Shown here: piece after piece, positions 51,640 through 60,648 of the stretch
Position numbering within the stretch: the stretch's first letter is position 1
How the letters are laid out: every line of letters starts with the position of its first letter
Assembly (NCBI RefSeq): GCF_900117445.1
Contig: NZ_FPEJ01000009.1
Span: 1-64,000, forward strand
Length of the DNA: 64,000 nucleotides
Direction of reading: 5' to 3'
Source of the DNA: Hyphomicrobium sp. NDB2Meth4
GTDB taxonomy: Bacteria > Pseudomonadota > Alphaproteobacteria > Rhizobiales > Hyphomicrobiaceae
Position numbers and translations under genes: made by a program
The notes under the pieces: generated by a model
Database searches by the model: none
Told to the model about the DNA's origin: nothing
What the model saw: the letters and a program-made list of their open reading frames with translations, nothing else

Positions 51640-52032
51640 CTACAGCGGATTGAGCTGCGTCGCGATGGCGTTGCCGAGCCAGACGAAGAGCAGGCACAGA
51701 GCCACCGAGCCGAGGATATAGCCGCCAGCTTGCAGCCATTCCCCTTCCTGCATCAGCACCATGGTTTGCAGGCTGAAGGCCGAGAAGGTGGTGAACCCGC
51801 CGCAGAAGCCGACAGTCACAAACGCGCGGATGTTGGGATCGACGACGTAGCGGCCGCCTTCCGGGCTGGTGAGGGCGACGAAGAAGCCGATGATGAACGA
51901 GCCCAAGATGTTGATCACCAACGTGCCCCAGGGAAACGTCTCTCCGAACAGGCGAGCCATAGCCCCCGTGCACCAGTAGCGCGCCATGCCGCCCAGCGCG
52001 CTGCCGGCGGCGATCCAGATGTAGGGGTGCAC
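51640..52032 (-). CDS. crcB: CrcB/Fluc fluoride channel
   Basis: 130 residues with four transmembrane segments. GSALGGMARYW (about 12), the WGTLVINILGSF block (about 39) and VGFCGGFTTFSAFSL (about 78) are the signature of fluoride channels. GTG 52032 has GGGAGG five bases upstream. No fluoride riboswitch was recognised upstream; two palindromes lie there instead. Confidence 0.92.
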   Translation of the reverse strand: MHPYIWIAAGSALGGMARYWCTGAMARLFGETFPWGTLVINILGSFIIGFFVALTSPEGGRYVVDPNIRAFVTVGFCGGFTTFSAFSLQTMVLMQEGEWLQAGGYILGSVALCLLFVWLGNAIATQLNPL

Positions 52033-52142
52033 GTATCCTCCCGAGGCGAATCTTCGACCGCTGCGGCCGAGTTTATCCCGTTTTTGGCGTTGTGATCCCG
52101 GGCGAGTGATCGCAGCGGGTGAAAGCGAGAGCCGGCTAAGGC

Positions 52143-52226
52143 GGCGAAGCCCAATGGCGAGGCTTCGCCACACTTAACGATAGGTCCCTGATAGCCGCTC
52201 GCTGCGCTCGCGGCTTCCGGGATGAC
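52143..52226. repeat. Pair of palindromes, REP-like
   Basis: GGCGAAGCC (52143-52151) pairs with GGCTTCGCC (52161-52169); a second, imperfect stem joins GTCCCTGATAGCCGC (52184-52198) and GCGGCTTCCGGGATGAC (52210-52226). They lie between the EF-G-like and crcB genes, both on the minus strand. The second, with its GTCATCCCGG edge, resembles dispersed intergenic palindromes of alphaproteobacteria. Either could stop EF-G-like gene transcripts. Confidence 0.5.
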
Positions 52227-52234
52227 AAAGTTCG

Positions 52235-54301
52235 CTACTCGGCTGCGGGGCGATGGGCCGAGAGCACCTGATCGGCCAGCCTGCCGCTGAGTTCGGCGAG
52301 ATGGTCGAAATGGGCGGTATAGGTGCCCACGCCCGAGGTGGCCGAGCGCAGGTCAACGATGAGGCTCTCCATCTCCGAGGCCGGCATCTGCGCCTGCACG
52401 ACGTCCCAGCCGTTCCACCCCTCACGGGAGTCGAAGCCGAGGATCTGCCCGCGGCGTTGCGCGATGATGGCGTTGACGCGGGCCGTCGCCTCGCTCGGCA
52501 CCGCGATCTCGACCGCCATGACGGGCTCCAATAAAACCGGCGAACACTTGGGCAAGCCATCCGACATGCCGATGCGTGCCGCTTGGCGGAACGCCATGTC
52601 GGATGAATCGACCGTGTGGTACGAGCCATCGAGCAACGTCACCGAAACATCGACCACCGGGAAGCCCAGAGGTCCGTGCTGGAGGAAGTCCTTCACGCCG
52701 GTCTCGACAGACGGGATGAACTGGCGCGGGACGACGCCTCCGGTAATCTTTTCCGAGAACGCGAACCCAGCCCCGCGCGGTTGCGGCTTGATTTCCAGTA
52801 CGACGTCGCCGAACTGGCCGTGGCCCCCCGATTGCTTCTTATGGCGCCCGCGGACCTGGGTGGCTGCGCGGATCGTCTCCTTGTAGGGGACGAGGCGCGG
52901 CTGGCGCTCAACGGCGACGCCGTATTTGCGCTGCAGACGCTCGAGCGAAACGCGCAGGTGCATTTCGCCCTGGCCCAACAACAGCAATTGATGCGTGTCG
53001 CTATTGGTCTCGATGGATAGCGAGGGATCGTCCTCGAGCAACTTGGCGAGGGCCGTCGTCAGCTTCACTTCGTCCTTGCGGTCTTTCAGTCCGAGACCGA
53101 TGGCGAACACCGGAGGCAGCGCGGCAGGGCCCTTCGCCTGGATCGCACCGCCTTTCTCGGCACTGATGGTATCGCCTGTTTTGATGCCTTCGAGGCGGCC
53201 GAGCGCGACCGTTTCGCCAGCGGACGCGGGGCCACGTTTTACCGGCTCTTCGCCGCGCAGGCTGAACACCCCGGCCGCACGCTCGTCGCGACCTTCAGGT
53301 CCGGTGACGGTGGTGCCATCGCCGAACTCTCCGGTGAGTACGCGGACCAGCGAGAGCTTTCCGCCGTGCGCGGTATGCAGCGTCTTCATTACGTAGGCTG
53401 CGGATTTGGCATTTTCGAGTTTCAAGCGGCGTGCCGTGGTCTCGACTGTCGGCGCCTCGTGGCGGAGGGCCTTCAGCAACCGGAAGACGCCGTGATTGTC
53501 GCGTGCCGAGCCGATCAGGACCGGGCAGATGAGCCCATCGCGGAACTCTTGCGTCAGATCTTCGAAGATCTTGTCGCGCGGTGTCGGCAGGTCAGACAGC
53601 AACTGCTCCATCAGCTCGTCGTCGTAGTCGGCGAGCTGCTCGAGCATATGGAAGCGGGCTTCTTTCTCGCGCGCGGAAATGGAGCTTGGCAGCTCGACAA
53701 TCTCGGAAGGCGCGTTGGTGCGGTAGACGAAGGCGCGTTCGGATGCGAGATCGACAAAGCCGGTGATGGCGCCGTTTTCGCGGATGGGTATCTGCCGCAG
53801 GACAAGCGGGCGTGCGCTCGCGGGCTGCAACAGAGGGATAAGTTCGCGCAGGGGAAGTCCGGACTCGTCGATCTTATTGAGGAACAGGAAGTGAGGTATG
53901 CCGCGGTCTTCGAGCTGCTTGAGAATCATCTGCAGGGCGGGGACGCGTCTTGCATCGGCTTCGCAGACGACGACGGCGGCGTCGCAGGCGGTGAGCGCGA
54001 TGGCGCCTTCGTGCTGGAACTCTATCGAGCCTGGGCAGTCGATGAAGGTGAAGTTGTCGCCGAGGAAGGTGGTGTCGGCGACGTTGAGGGACACGCTCAT
54101 CCCGTGGTCGCGGGCCTCGGGGCTGGCATCGCCGACCGAAGTCCGGTCAGAAACGCTGCCTTGGCGGATAATGGCTCCGGTGCGGGCCAGGATGCTTTCG
54201 AGGAGAGTGGTCTTGCCGCTGAGGTAGGGACCGACAAGTGCGATGCAGCGGGAGCGGGGGCTCCCATTGGCTCCCGCTTTAGGGACTTCGGACTGTGCCA
54301 T
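52235..54301 (-). CDS. EF-G-like GTPase (FusA2-type)
   Basis: 688 residues. GTPase motifs: GPYLSGKTTL (P-loop, about 24), DCPGSIEF (G3, about 87) and NKID (G4, about 140). Domains III-V follow (GQGEMHLRVSLERL, about 450; SGGHGQFGDVVLEI, about 500; and a C-terminal RRGQILGFD block). It is a divergent EF-G paralogue; such proteins often lack translocation function and act in stress or recycling, but the role here is unknown. The true fusA is not in the window. ATG 54301. Confidence 0.88.
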   Translation of the reverse strand: MAQSEVPKAGANGSPRSRCIALVGPYLSGKTTLLESILARTGAIIRQGSVSDRTSVGDASPEARDHGMSVSLNVADTTFLGDNFTFIDCPGSIEFQHEGAIALTACDAAVVVCEADARRVPALQMILKQLEDRGIPHFLFLNKIDESGLPLRELIPLLQPASARPLVLRQIPIRENGAITGFVDLASERAFVYRTNAPSEIVELPSSISAREKEARFHMLEQLADYDDELMEQLLSDLPTPRDKIFEDLTQEFRDGLICPVLIGSARDNHGVFRLLKALRHEAPTVETTARRLKLENAKSAAYVMKTLHTAHGGKLSLVRVLTGEFGDGTTVTGPEGRDERAAGVFSLRGEEPVKRGPASAGETVALGRLEGIKTGDTISAEKGGAIQAKGPAALPPVFAIGLGLKDRKDEVKLTTALAKLLEDDPSLSIETNSDTHQLLLLGQGEMHLRVSLERLQRKYGVAVERQPRLVPYKETIRAATQVRGRHKKQSGGHGQFGDVVLEIKPQPRGAGFAFSEKITGGVVPRQFIPSVETGVKDFLQHGPLGFPVVDVSVTLLDGSYHTVDSSDMAFRQAARIGMSDGLPKCSPVLLEPVMAVEIAVPSEATARVNAIIAQRRGQILGFDSREGWNGWDVVQAQMPASEMESLIVDLRSATSGVGTYTAHFDHLAELSGRLADQVLSAHRPAAE

Positions 54302-54632
54302 CTGCTTTCCTCCTTGGTTGGAGGCGCACGCACCCGCGTCGCGGTCGCGCGCCTCGCGCCTCTGGGAGGAGCGCGACTAGATCAATGTTCGCGCCGCGCG
54401 GGATTGCTTGCAAGAGCCGAACTGCAAAAGATCGTCGAGTTGTTGAGGTAAGTCATAAAAGCTTGAATATTGCATCGCACAACGTCAGCGAAGAATTCGT
54501 CTCTCCAGTTCTGCGCAGCACAATCGAAATTACTTGCTCGGGAACCTAATTGGCTCATTATGAATTCACTGGTTCGTGCAGCGGAGAGCCAGGGCAGCCT
54601 GCGGCAGGCAGCCCAGAAAGAGAAGGCGTGCG
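54302..54632. other. Intergenic region with leader hairpin
   Basis: About 330 bp between the EF-G-like gene and a small divergent gene. GGGCAGCCTG (54592-54601) pairs with CAGGCAGCCC (54605-54614) with one A-A mismatch, forming a strong hairpin 18 bases before the next start. It could act on translation. The rest is AT-richer than average (for example 54450-54560) and probably holds the promoters. No gene was recognised. Confidence 0.35.
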
Positions 54633-54851
54633 ATGAGTATCAAGACTCTCATGTCGGCAGCCCACGCAGCGGGTTATGCCATGGCGGCAGAGGATGTCGC
54701 TGAGACGCGGCCGATGACAGCGCGGCTGCCGTCTACAGCCATCGTGGTGCGGCCAGTTCAGCGCGGAAAGATTGCCAGCGCCCAGCGTTCGGTGCGCCGT
54801 ATGTGGCTTCAGTTCATGTCTGAGCATTGGGCGCACCGGGCAGCAGCCTGA
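54633..54851 (+). CDS. Small hypothetical protein
   Basis: 72 residues from ATG 54633 (AGAAGG nine bases upstream). Basic and Ala-rich, without a signal peptide; RPVQRGKIASAQRSVRRMW near the C-terminus. A strong terminator follows 24 bases after the stop, which supports that it is a real gene. Family unknown. Confidence 0.5.
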   Translation: MSIKTLMSAAHAAGYAMAAEDVAETRPMTARLPSTAIVVRPVQRGKIASAQRSVRRMWLQFMSEHWAHRAAA

Positions 54852-54874
54852 AGCCCCTCGAAATGACCGCCCGC

Positions 54875-54900
54875 GGGCGCGCAATCTGCGCGCCCTTTTT
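54875..54900. terminator. Strong intrinsic terminator
   Basis: GGGCGCGC (54875-54882), loop AATCT, GCGCGCCC (54888-54895), TTTTT. It serves the small plus-strand gene and may also stop the minus-strand small ORF after aspartate aminotransferase. Confidence 0.88.
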
Positions 54901-54906
54901 ATTTGC

Positions 54907-55008
54907 TCACGAGAGAAGCCAGCTCGCCGCTAAGACAATGAGTGTTGCCGCGAAGGCGAGCCGCCAGTAGCGGCACGCCCTGCATTGAATCTCGCGGCCG
55001 TTTCTCAC
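54907..55008 (-). CDS. Candidate 33-residue membrane protein
   Basis: A GTG at 55008, seven bases after the aatA stop (55016), opens a 33-residue frame: a basic CRACR head and one hydrophobic segment (LAFAATLIVLAASWLL), ending at 54907. The CxxC and single helix are reminiscent of small regulatory membrane proteins. The coding case rests on position, composition and closeness to the terminator, so it is tentative. Confidence 0.3.
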   Translation of the reverse strand: MRNGREIQCRACRYWRLAFAATLIVLAASWLLS

Positions 55009-55015
55009 TCCCGCG

Positions 55016-56263
<1,248 letters not shown>

Positions 56264-56514
56264 CTATCTGCAGCGCGCGGTGACTTCAATACATCGGCCG
56301 TTGCGTCATGAGCGCAGGTCGAATGCCGGAAATGCTTAGCTGGACTAAGGTCGAGTGACCAACGCGCCACAGGCACAGGCTGACCCGCATTAATCAAAAG
56401 AATACGCAGCAATCGCCACAATGTGTCCCAACGCCCGCCATGAACGGGGGCAACGATCCCAGAATGAAAAGCGTGTGGAATCATTCCCTGCGCAAGACGA
56501 GAAGGCCTCATGCC

Positions 56515-56895
56515 ATGTCGAATTCGGGACCCTTGAGGTTGATCCTTAGAACAACAGCCGATGCTACTGTCGGTCTGCTGTTGTTTCTCACCTTCGCGGT
56601 GGCTCTGGGAGCAATTGAACGCAATTCGGTCGCGACGCAGCGCCTGAGCGGACTGCTTTCGGTCAGCTCGAGTGCCGGTGACCTCCTGAAATTCTCGTTG
56701 GATGACAACCCGCTGATCGCAGCGGCAGTTGTCGCAACGGCCGTTCCCGTGCCTCAGGCCGCGTCTTTCAGCGCCCCGAGGCAGATCACCCGAAATGTGG
56801 CGGTTGGCCTGCTGGCCGCGGTCTTCTCGGCCATGGCTGCACTCAACCTGGCTTTCATCCGACACCTTCGCCGCGAGTACGCCTCCCCGCGGTGA
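56515..56895 (+). CDS. Hypothetical protein with two hydrophobic segments
   Basis: About 126 residues from ATG 56515 (AGAAGG eight bases upstream). Hydrophobic segments at about 15-35 (TVGLLLFLTFAVALGA) and 95-115 (AVGLLAAVFSAMAALNLAF), with a polar region between that is likely periplasmic. Upstream in-frame starts exist. No family recognised. It is divergent from aatA. Confidence 0.5.
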   Translation: MSNSGPLRLILRTTADATVGLLLFLTFAVALGAIERNSVATQRLSGLLSVSSSAGDLLKFSLDDNPLIAAAVVATAVPVPQAASFSAPRQITRNVAVGLLAAVFSAMAALNLAFIRHLRREYASPR

Positions 56896-57041
56896 AGTGT
56901 CGTGGAGGGGAGACCCTGGTTCTGCTGGGAACCCTTGACGGTCTCCTCTCCACACCTAACATTCTGGTAAGGAAGGGAAGCTGTATTGTACCCTTCTAGG
57001 CGCCCGGGTTCGGGCACGGGGCAAGAAAGCGGGAGCACATC

Positions 57042-57530
57042 ATGGGCACGGGCGCACTTCGCAAGAACCTCCCGATCGCCGTTCTGGGTCTTTCGGCCGC
57101 CGGTCTGGGCGCTGCCGCGGTGACCTTGGGCAATGGCGAAGCGGTGGTAGAGCGTGGATTTCAGCGCGCGATCGCCAATATGGATGCTGACGCTGGGGCC
57201 AAGCGGGCTGCGCCGGTTGTCGCCGGTACCGAAGAATTCTGGCTGACCCACGTTGTCCATGACGCCGGCACCGCAACGGCGAAGCCGGTATCGGTCGGCG
57301 ATCGCATCACCATTTCCTCGAACGGCACCCAGCGCGTGCTCAACGTCGTTACGGTCGACCGGCTAGACAATCAGGTGTTGCCGGTTTCATCGACGGCTCA
57401 TCCGACGCCGCTTATCCTTGTGACCTGCCGGGACGAGGCCAATCCTCAGGCGCGCCCGGTTCGCTTCCTGCTGGAGGCGGGCGAGGAGTTGCCGGCATTG
57501 TCGGCCGTCAAAGCTGCGCGGACCCTCTGA
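57042..57530 (+). CDS. Exported sortase-like protein lacking the catalytic His
   Basis: 162 residues. A signal-like N-terminus (LPIAVLGLSAAGLGAAAVTL) precedes a domain that follows the C-terminal half of sortases: VGDRITI (85-91), an intervening strand, LILVTC with Cys129, and RPVRFLLEA with Arg141. These match the sortase Cys and Arg, but the usual upstream GHRD-type His is absent (the corresponding stretch reads TEEFWLTHVV). It may be a degenerate sortase or a structural relative. ATG 57042 follows GGGAGCACATC. No LPxTG-like substrates were seen nearby. Confidence 0.5.
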   Translation: MGTGALRKNLPIAVLGLSAAGLGAAAVTLGNGEAVVERGFQRAIANMDADAGAKRAAPVVAGTEEFWLTHVVHDAGTATAKPVSVGDRITISSNGTQRVLNVVTVDRLDNQVLPVSSTAHPTPLILVTCRDEANPQARPVRFLLEAGEELPALSAVKAARTL

Positions 57531-57776
57531 TTTTCCGGTTGCACTAGCTGATACGAGCTCGTCGAGCAGCTAGCGACGATGCACGCGCGGTGAGCGGGCA
57601 TTTGGCCCGGTGCCCTTCTGGCGTTTCCGACTGCCTCTTCCCAATGTCATCACTCGCGCATGGGCTGCCGTATTGCCTTCACGCTGGGGCCGCATGATAG
57701 GATCGCGCCGCGCCCGGAGCGCGCTTTAGCGACTTGGCGGCTGCAAGCGTCGCCGCTGCCAATGGGGGGTTATGCT

Positions 57777-57956
57777 ATGCGTCTCAATCCGCCGACCATC
57801 GCCATTTTTCTTATTTCGCTGACGCTGGCGCTGCTGGCGCTTGTGACGAAGCTGGGCTTCGTCGGCGTGCCTCGCTATCTGCCGCACCAGGAATTCTGGC
57901 TGGCCATCACCGCCTACATCACACTGATGGTGGGCAATCTGGTGCGCGGGGTGTGA
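57777..57956 (+). CDS. Small hypothetical membrane protein
   Basis: 59 residues from ATG 57777, preceded by GGGGGG. One or two hydrophobic segments (IAIFLISLTLALLALVTKLG and FWLAITAYITLMVG). It is convergent with the SDR gene, 15 bp apart. Function unknown. Confidence 0.5.
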   Translation: MRLNPPTIAIFLISLTLALLALVTKLGFVGVPRYLPHQEFWLAITAYITLMVGNLVRGV

Positions 57957-57971
57957 CGCTCCATCAGGCGA

Positions 57972-58688
57972 TCACCAGGGGATGGGCGCCTTATCACGGA
58001 AGAAGCCGCCGGTTGGCCCGGCATCTGGAAGCGTAGACAGCCAGACGGCCGTTTCGGCGCCCTGCTCGACCGTGCGGGTCGCGTTTGGACCGCCCATCTC
58101 GGTTCGAACCCAGCCCGGGCACATGGCATTGACCTTGATCGGGACTGGCCCCAACTCAGCTGCCGTCACGCGTGTCAGCGCATTGAGCGCTGCCTTGGAC
58201 ATTCGATAGGCGGGATAACCCGACTGCATATCGGAGAGCTGGCCGGCGCCCGATGAGACGTTGACGACGCGGCCGTACTCGCCTTTGAGCATGATGGGCA
58301 CGACCGCCTTTATCATGCGAAGCGGGCCAACGGCGTTGGTGTCGTAGGTCTCGCGCACAAGCTGCGGAGATACGTCGAGCACTTTCGAATCGTCGGGCGA
58401 CTGCCCTTCCCAAAGCACTCCCGCGTTGTTGACCAGCACGTCGATGCGGCCAAACAGGTTCATGACCTCGTCGACAGCCGCGCTGATGCTCTCGTCGCTC
58501 GTCACGTCTAGGGCCACGACCGGGGGTTCCAGCCCTTCCGAGGCGAGCTTGGCGGCCGCCTCACGCCCCTTATCGACGTCGCGCGAGCACAGAACCGCAA
58601 GCAATCCGACACGCGACAGTTGCCTCACGATCTCAAGGCCAATGCCACGGTTGGCTCCAGTAACGAGCGCAATTCGCGTTTCGGCCAT
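57972..58688 (-). CDS. Short-chain dehydrogenase/reductase
   Basis: 238 residues. TGANRGIG cofactor loop (about 10), LVNNAGV (about 85), catalytic Ser/Tyr/Lys in NVSSGAG and YPAYRMSK (about 155). NADP preference is suggested by Arg/Ser at the end of beta 2 (CSRD). The substrate is unknown. The closest look is to plant-type carbonyl reductase-like SDRs. Confidence 0.88.
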   Translation of the reverse strand: MAETRIALVTGANRGIGLEIVRQLSRVGLLAVLCSRDVDKGREAAAKLASEGLEPPVVALDVTSDESISAAVDEVMNLFGRIDVLVNNAGVLWEGQSPDDSKVLDVSPQLVRETYDTNAVGPLRMIKAVVPIMLKGEYGRVVNVSSGAGQLSDMQSGYPAYRMSKAALNALTRVTAAELGPVPIKVNAMCPGWVRTEMGGPNATRTVEQGAETAVWLSTLPDAGPTGGFFRDKAPIPW

Positions 58689-58745
58689 GGGATCTCCTCG
58701 AACGGTTATGGGAACGTCGTTGTCGTGGTGCGAACCATAACTGCT

Positions 58746-59105
58746 TCAGGTGCGCCCCGAGAAGACAAAGAATGCGCCCAGCGCGATCAGTGCGAAGCCA
58801 ATGACCTGATTGAGGGTGATCGGCTCCTTCAGATAAAGCACCGAAAAGACCGCGAACACGGTCAGAGTAATGACTTCCTGCATGGTCTTCAGCTCGGCCG
58901 CCGAATAGACCGCACTGCCATAGCGGTTCGCCGGCACGGCGAGGCAGTACTCGAAGAAGGCGATCAGCCAGGAGACGAATATGACCAGGTAGAGGGGCTG
59001 GTCCTTGAAGCGAAGGTGCCCGTACCAGGCGAACGTCATGAAGACGTTGGAGAGGGAAAGGAGCAGGATCGGGGTCAATTGGGGAGATATGTTCGCAAAC
59101 GGCAT
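58746..59105 (-). CDS. DUF486 (DMT-like) membrane protein
   Basis: 119 residues, four hydrophobic segments. NVFMTFAWYGHLRF (about 20), FEYCLAVPANRYGSAVYSAAELK (in part) and a final IALGAFFVF. DUF486 resembles small multidrug-type transporters of the DMT superfamily, but no substrate is known. It follows the SDR gene on the same strand. Confidence 0.85.
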   Translation of the reverse strand: MPFANISPQLTPILLLSLSNVFMTFAWYGHLRFKDQPLYLVIFVSWLIAFFEYCLAVPANRYGSAVYSAAELKTMQEVITLTVFAVFSVLYLKEPITLNQVIGFALIALGAFFVFSGRT

Positions 59106-59434
59106 GGGAAGTCTCGCTCCTCCGGATGTCGCCGCGAATAAGGCTTAGCCGCCACGCCTTGTCGAGCGGCAACGCTGCCGCTGCGGCCATCGCGATGCAT
59201 ATGCTCCAGCCGAGCGATGACCGGGAGGCAACACTGGCTGCCCTGCGATCGCACTCGACCTCAGGATGGCTAGTCCAACCATCAGGGCTGGCCTTAAAAG
59301 GATTGCACCGGGAATTCGTCGCGTCCCCGGACGACATTTCATCGACGTTAAGCGCGATGCGGGATGCTGCCCCTATAATCTCCGCCTTCCGCGTTGCCGC
59401 CCCGCTCACGGCCTTGGGCAAAGGATCGACGACT

Positions 59435-60346
59435 ATGAGAATGCTGCTTCTCGCGACCGTTCTGACGCTCCCGGCCAGCCTTGCCGGCGCCGCGGAAAAC
59501 ATTCACCCGGTCAACGCCGATGCCGCTGCCGGCGTTGCGCAGCCATCGACGGACGACACGGCCAAGGCCGCGCCAGAAGCCAAGCCTGCTATCGACTGCA
59601 CCGGTAAACTCGGGGTCTCGCGTGTTGCAGAGGTCGACACGACCGGGGGCGGCGATTATGGCGAGCAGTATCCGCCGACGAAGCTGCTAGAGAAGGGCGA
59701 GGTGGTCATCACCTTCGACGATGGCCCGCATCCAAAGTTCACGCGTCCGATTCTCGAGGCGCTCGCCGAGCAGTGCACGAAGGCGACCTTTTTCGAGCTC
59801 GGAGAGATGATCAAGAACTTCCCCGACATCGCGAAGGAGGTCCAGGCGGCAGGCCATACGGTGGGCACGCACACCTGGTCGCATCGCAACCTCGGCGCAA
59901 TTTCCCTCGACCGGTCGAAGTCGCAGATCGAAAGCGCGATCAACCTCGCGGAGGCAACGCTGCCCGAGGGCGTCGCGCCGTTCTTCCGCTTTCCGTATCT
60001 CAGCGATCCAAAGCGCGTGCGTGACTACCTCGCAAAGCGCAACATCGCCGTCATGGGCATCGATGCCGATTCACTGGACTGGCGCTATCGCTCGCCCGAC
60101 AGAATGTTCAAGAATATCTTCAATGCGCTCGACAAGTCTGGCGGCGGCATCATGCTGTTTCATGACATCCACCCGCAGACCGCCAAGGTGATCCCAGAGG
60201 TTCTCGCCGAACTCAAGAAGCGCGGCTACAAGGTCGTGCACCTGGTGCCAAAGGCGCGCGTCGAGACGGTGGCGATGTCGGAGCCCGAGCCGACGAGCAA
60301 GCCGCTCCGCCGCAGCCACAAGCATCGGCGCAGCAGTAAACAGTGA
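59435..60346 (+). CDS. Exported polysaccharide deacetylase (NodB fold)
   Basis: 303 residues. Signal peptide (LLLATVLTLPASLAGA), a short linker, then the NodB domain: TFDDGPHPKFT with the metal Asp (about 92), HTWSHRNLG with two His (about 146), RFPYLSDPKR and LFHDIHPQT (about 248). It removes N-acetyl groups from peptidoglycan or an extracellular glycan. The start at ATG 59435 has AGGA; upstream the frame runs through the divergent region. A basic HRRSSK tail ends the protein. Confidence 0.87.
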   Translation: MRMLLLATVLTLPASLAGAAENIHPVNADAAAGVAQPSTDDTAKAAPEAKPAIDCTGKLGVSRVAEVDTTGGGDYGEQYPPTKLLEKGEVVITFDDGPHPKFTRPILEALAEQCTKATFFELGEMIKNFPDIAKEVQAAGHTVGTHTWSHRNLGAISLDRSKSQIESAINLAEATLPEGVAPFFRFPYLSDPKRVRDYLAKRNIAVMGIDADSLDWRYRSPDRMFKNIFNALDKSGGGIMLFHDIHPQTAKVIPEVLAELKKRGYKVVHLVPKARVETVAMSEPEPTSKPLRRSHKHRRSSKQ

Positions 60347-60648
60347 TCCCTCATCACGGCCTACGAAGAGCCAGAGGATTTTTCGCGCGGTCGGCGCGGA
60401 AAAGAGGTCAGTTTCCGCGATGATGCGGCGTCCGTTCGACGTATCAGAAGACAGACTGGCCTCTCGGTGTCCGACTAAAGAAGAAGACGATTGCCACTGA
60501 GCGCGATTGCTCAATTAGGCGCGGGGTGCAGACTCGCAACTCAAGGCAGTAGTCGGCTAACAAGGCTGGCGTATTTCTAGACCATCGCGACGGCGACCGC
60601 CGACTTTATCGGCCGACGATCCCGCCGCTCCTTACGAGGAGTCGGAAC
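60347..60648. other. Intergenic region before SulP gene
   Basis: About 300 bp with no gene, terminator or repeat that I could support. It should hold the SulP promoter. Confidence 0.3.

Noticed and set aside
52033-52234. Fluoride riboswitch before crcB
   Set aside because: The conserved pseudoknot sequences of the crcB motif are not present; only two palindromes are.
58085-58115. tRNA-like GTTCGAACC box
   Set aside because: It lies inside the SDR coding sequence and no cloverleaf can be formed.
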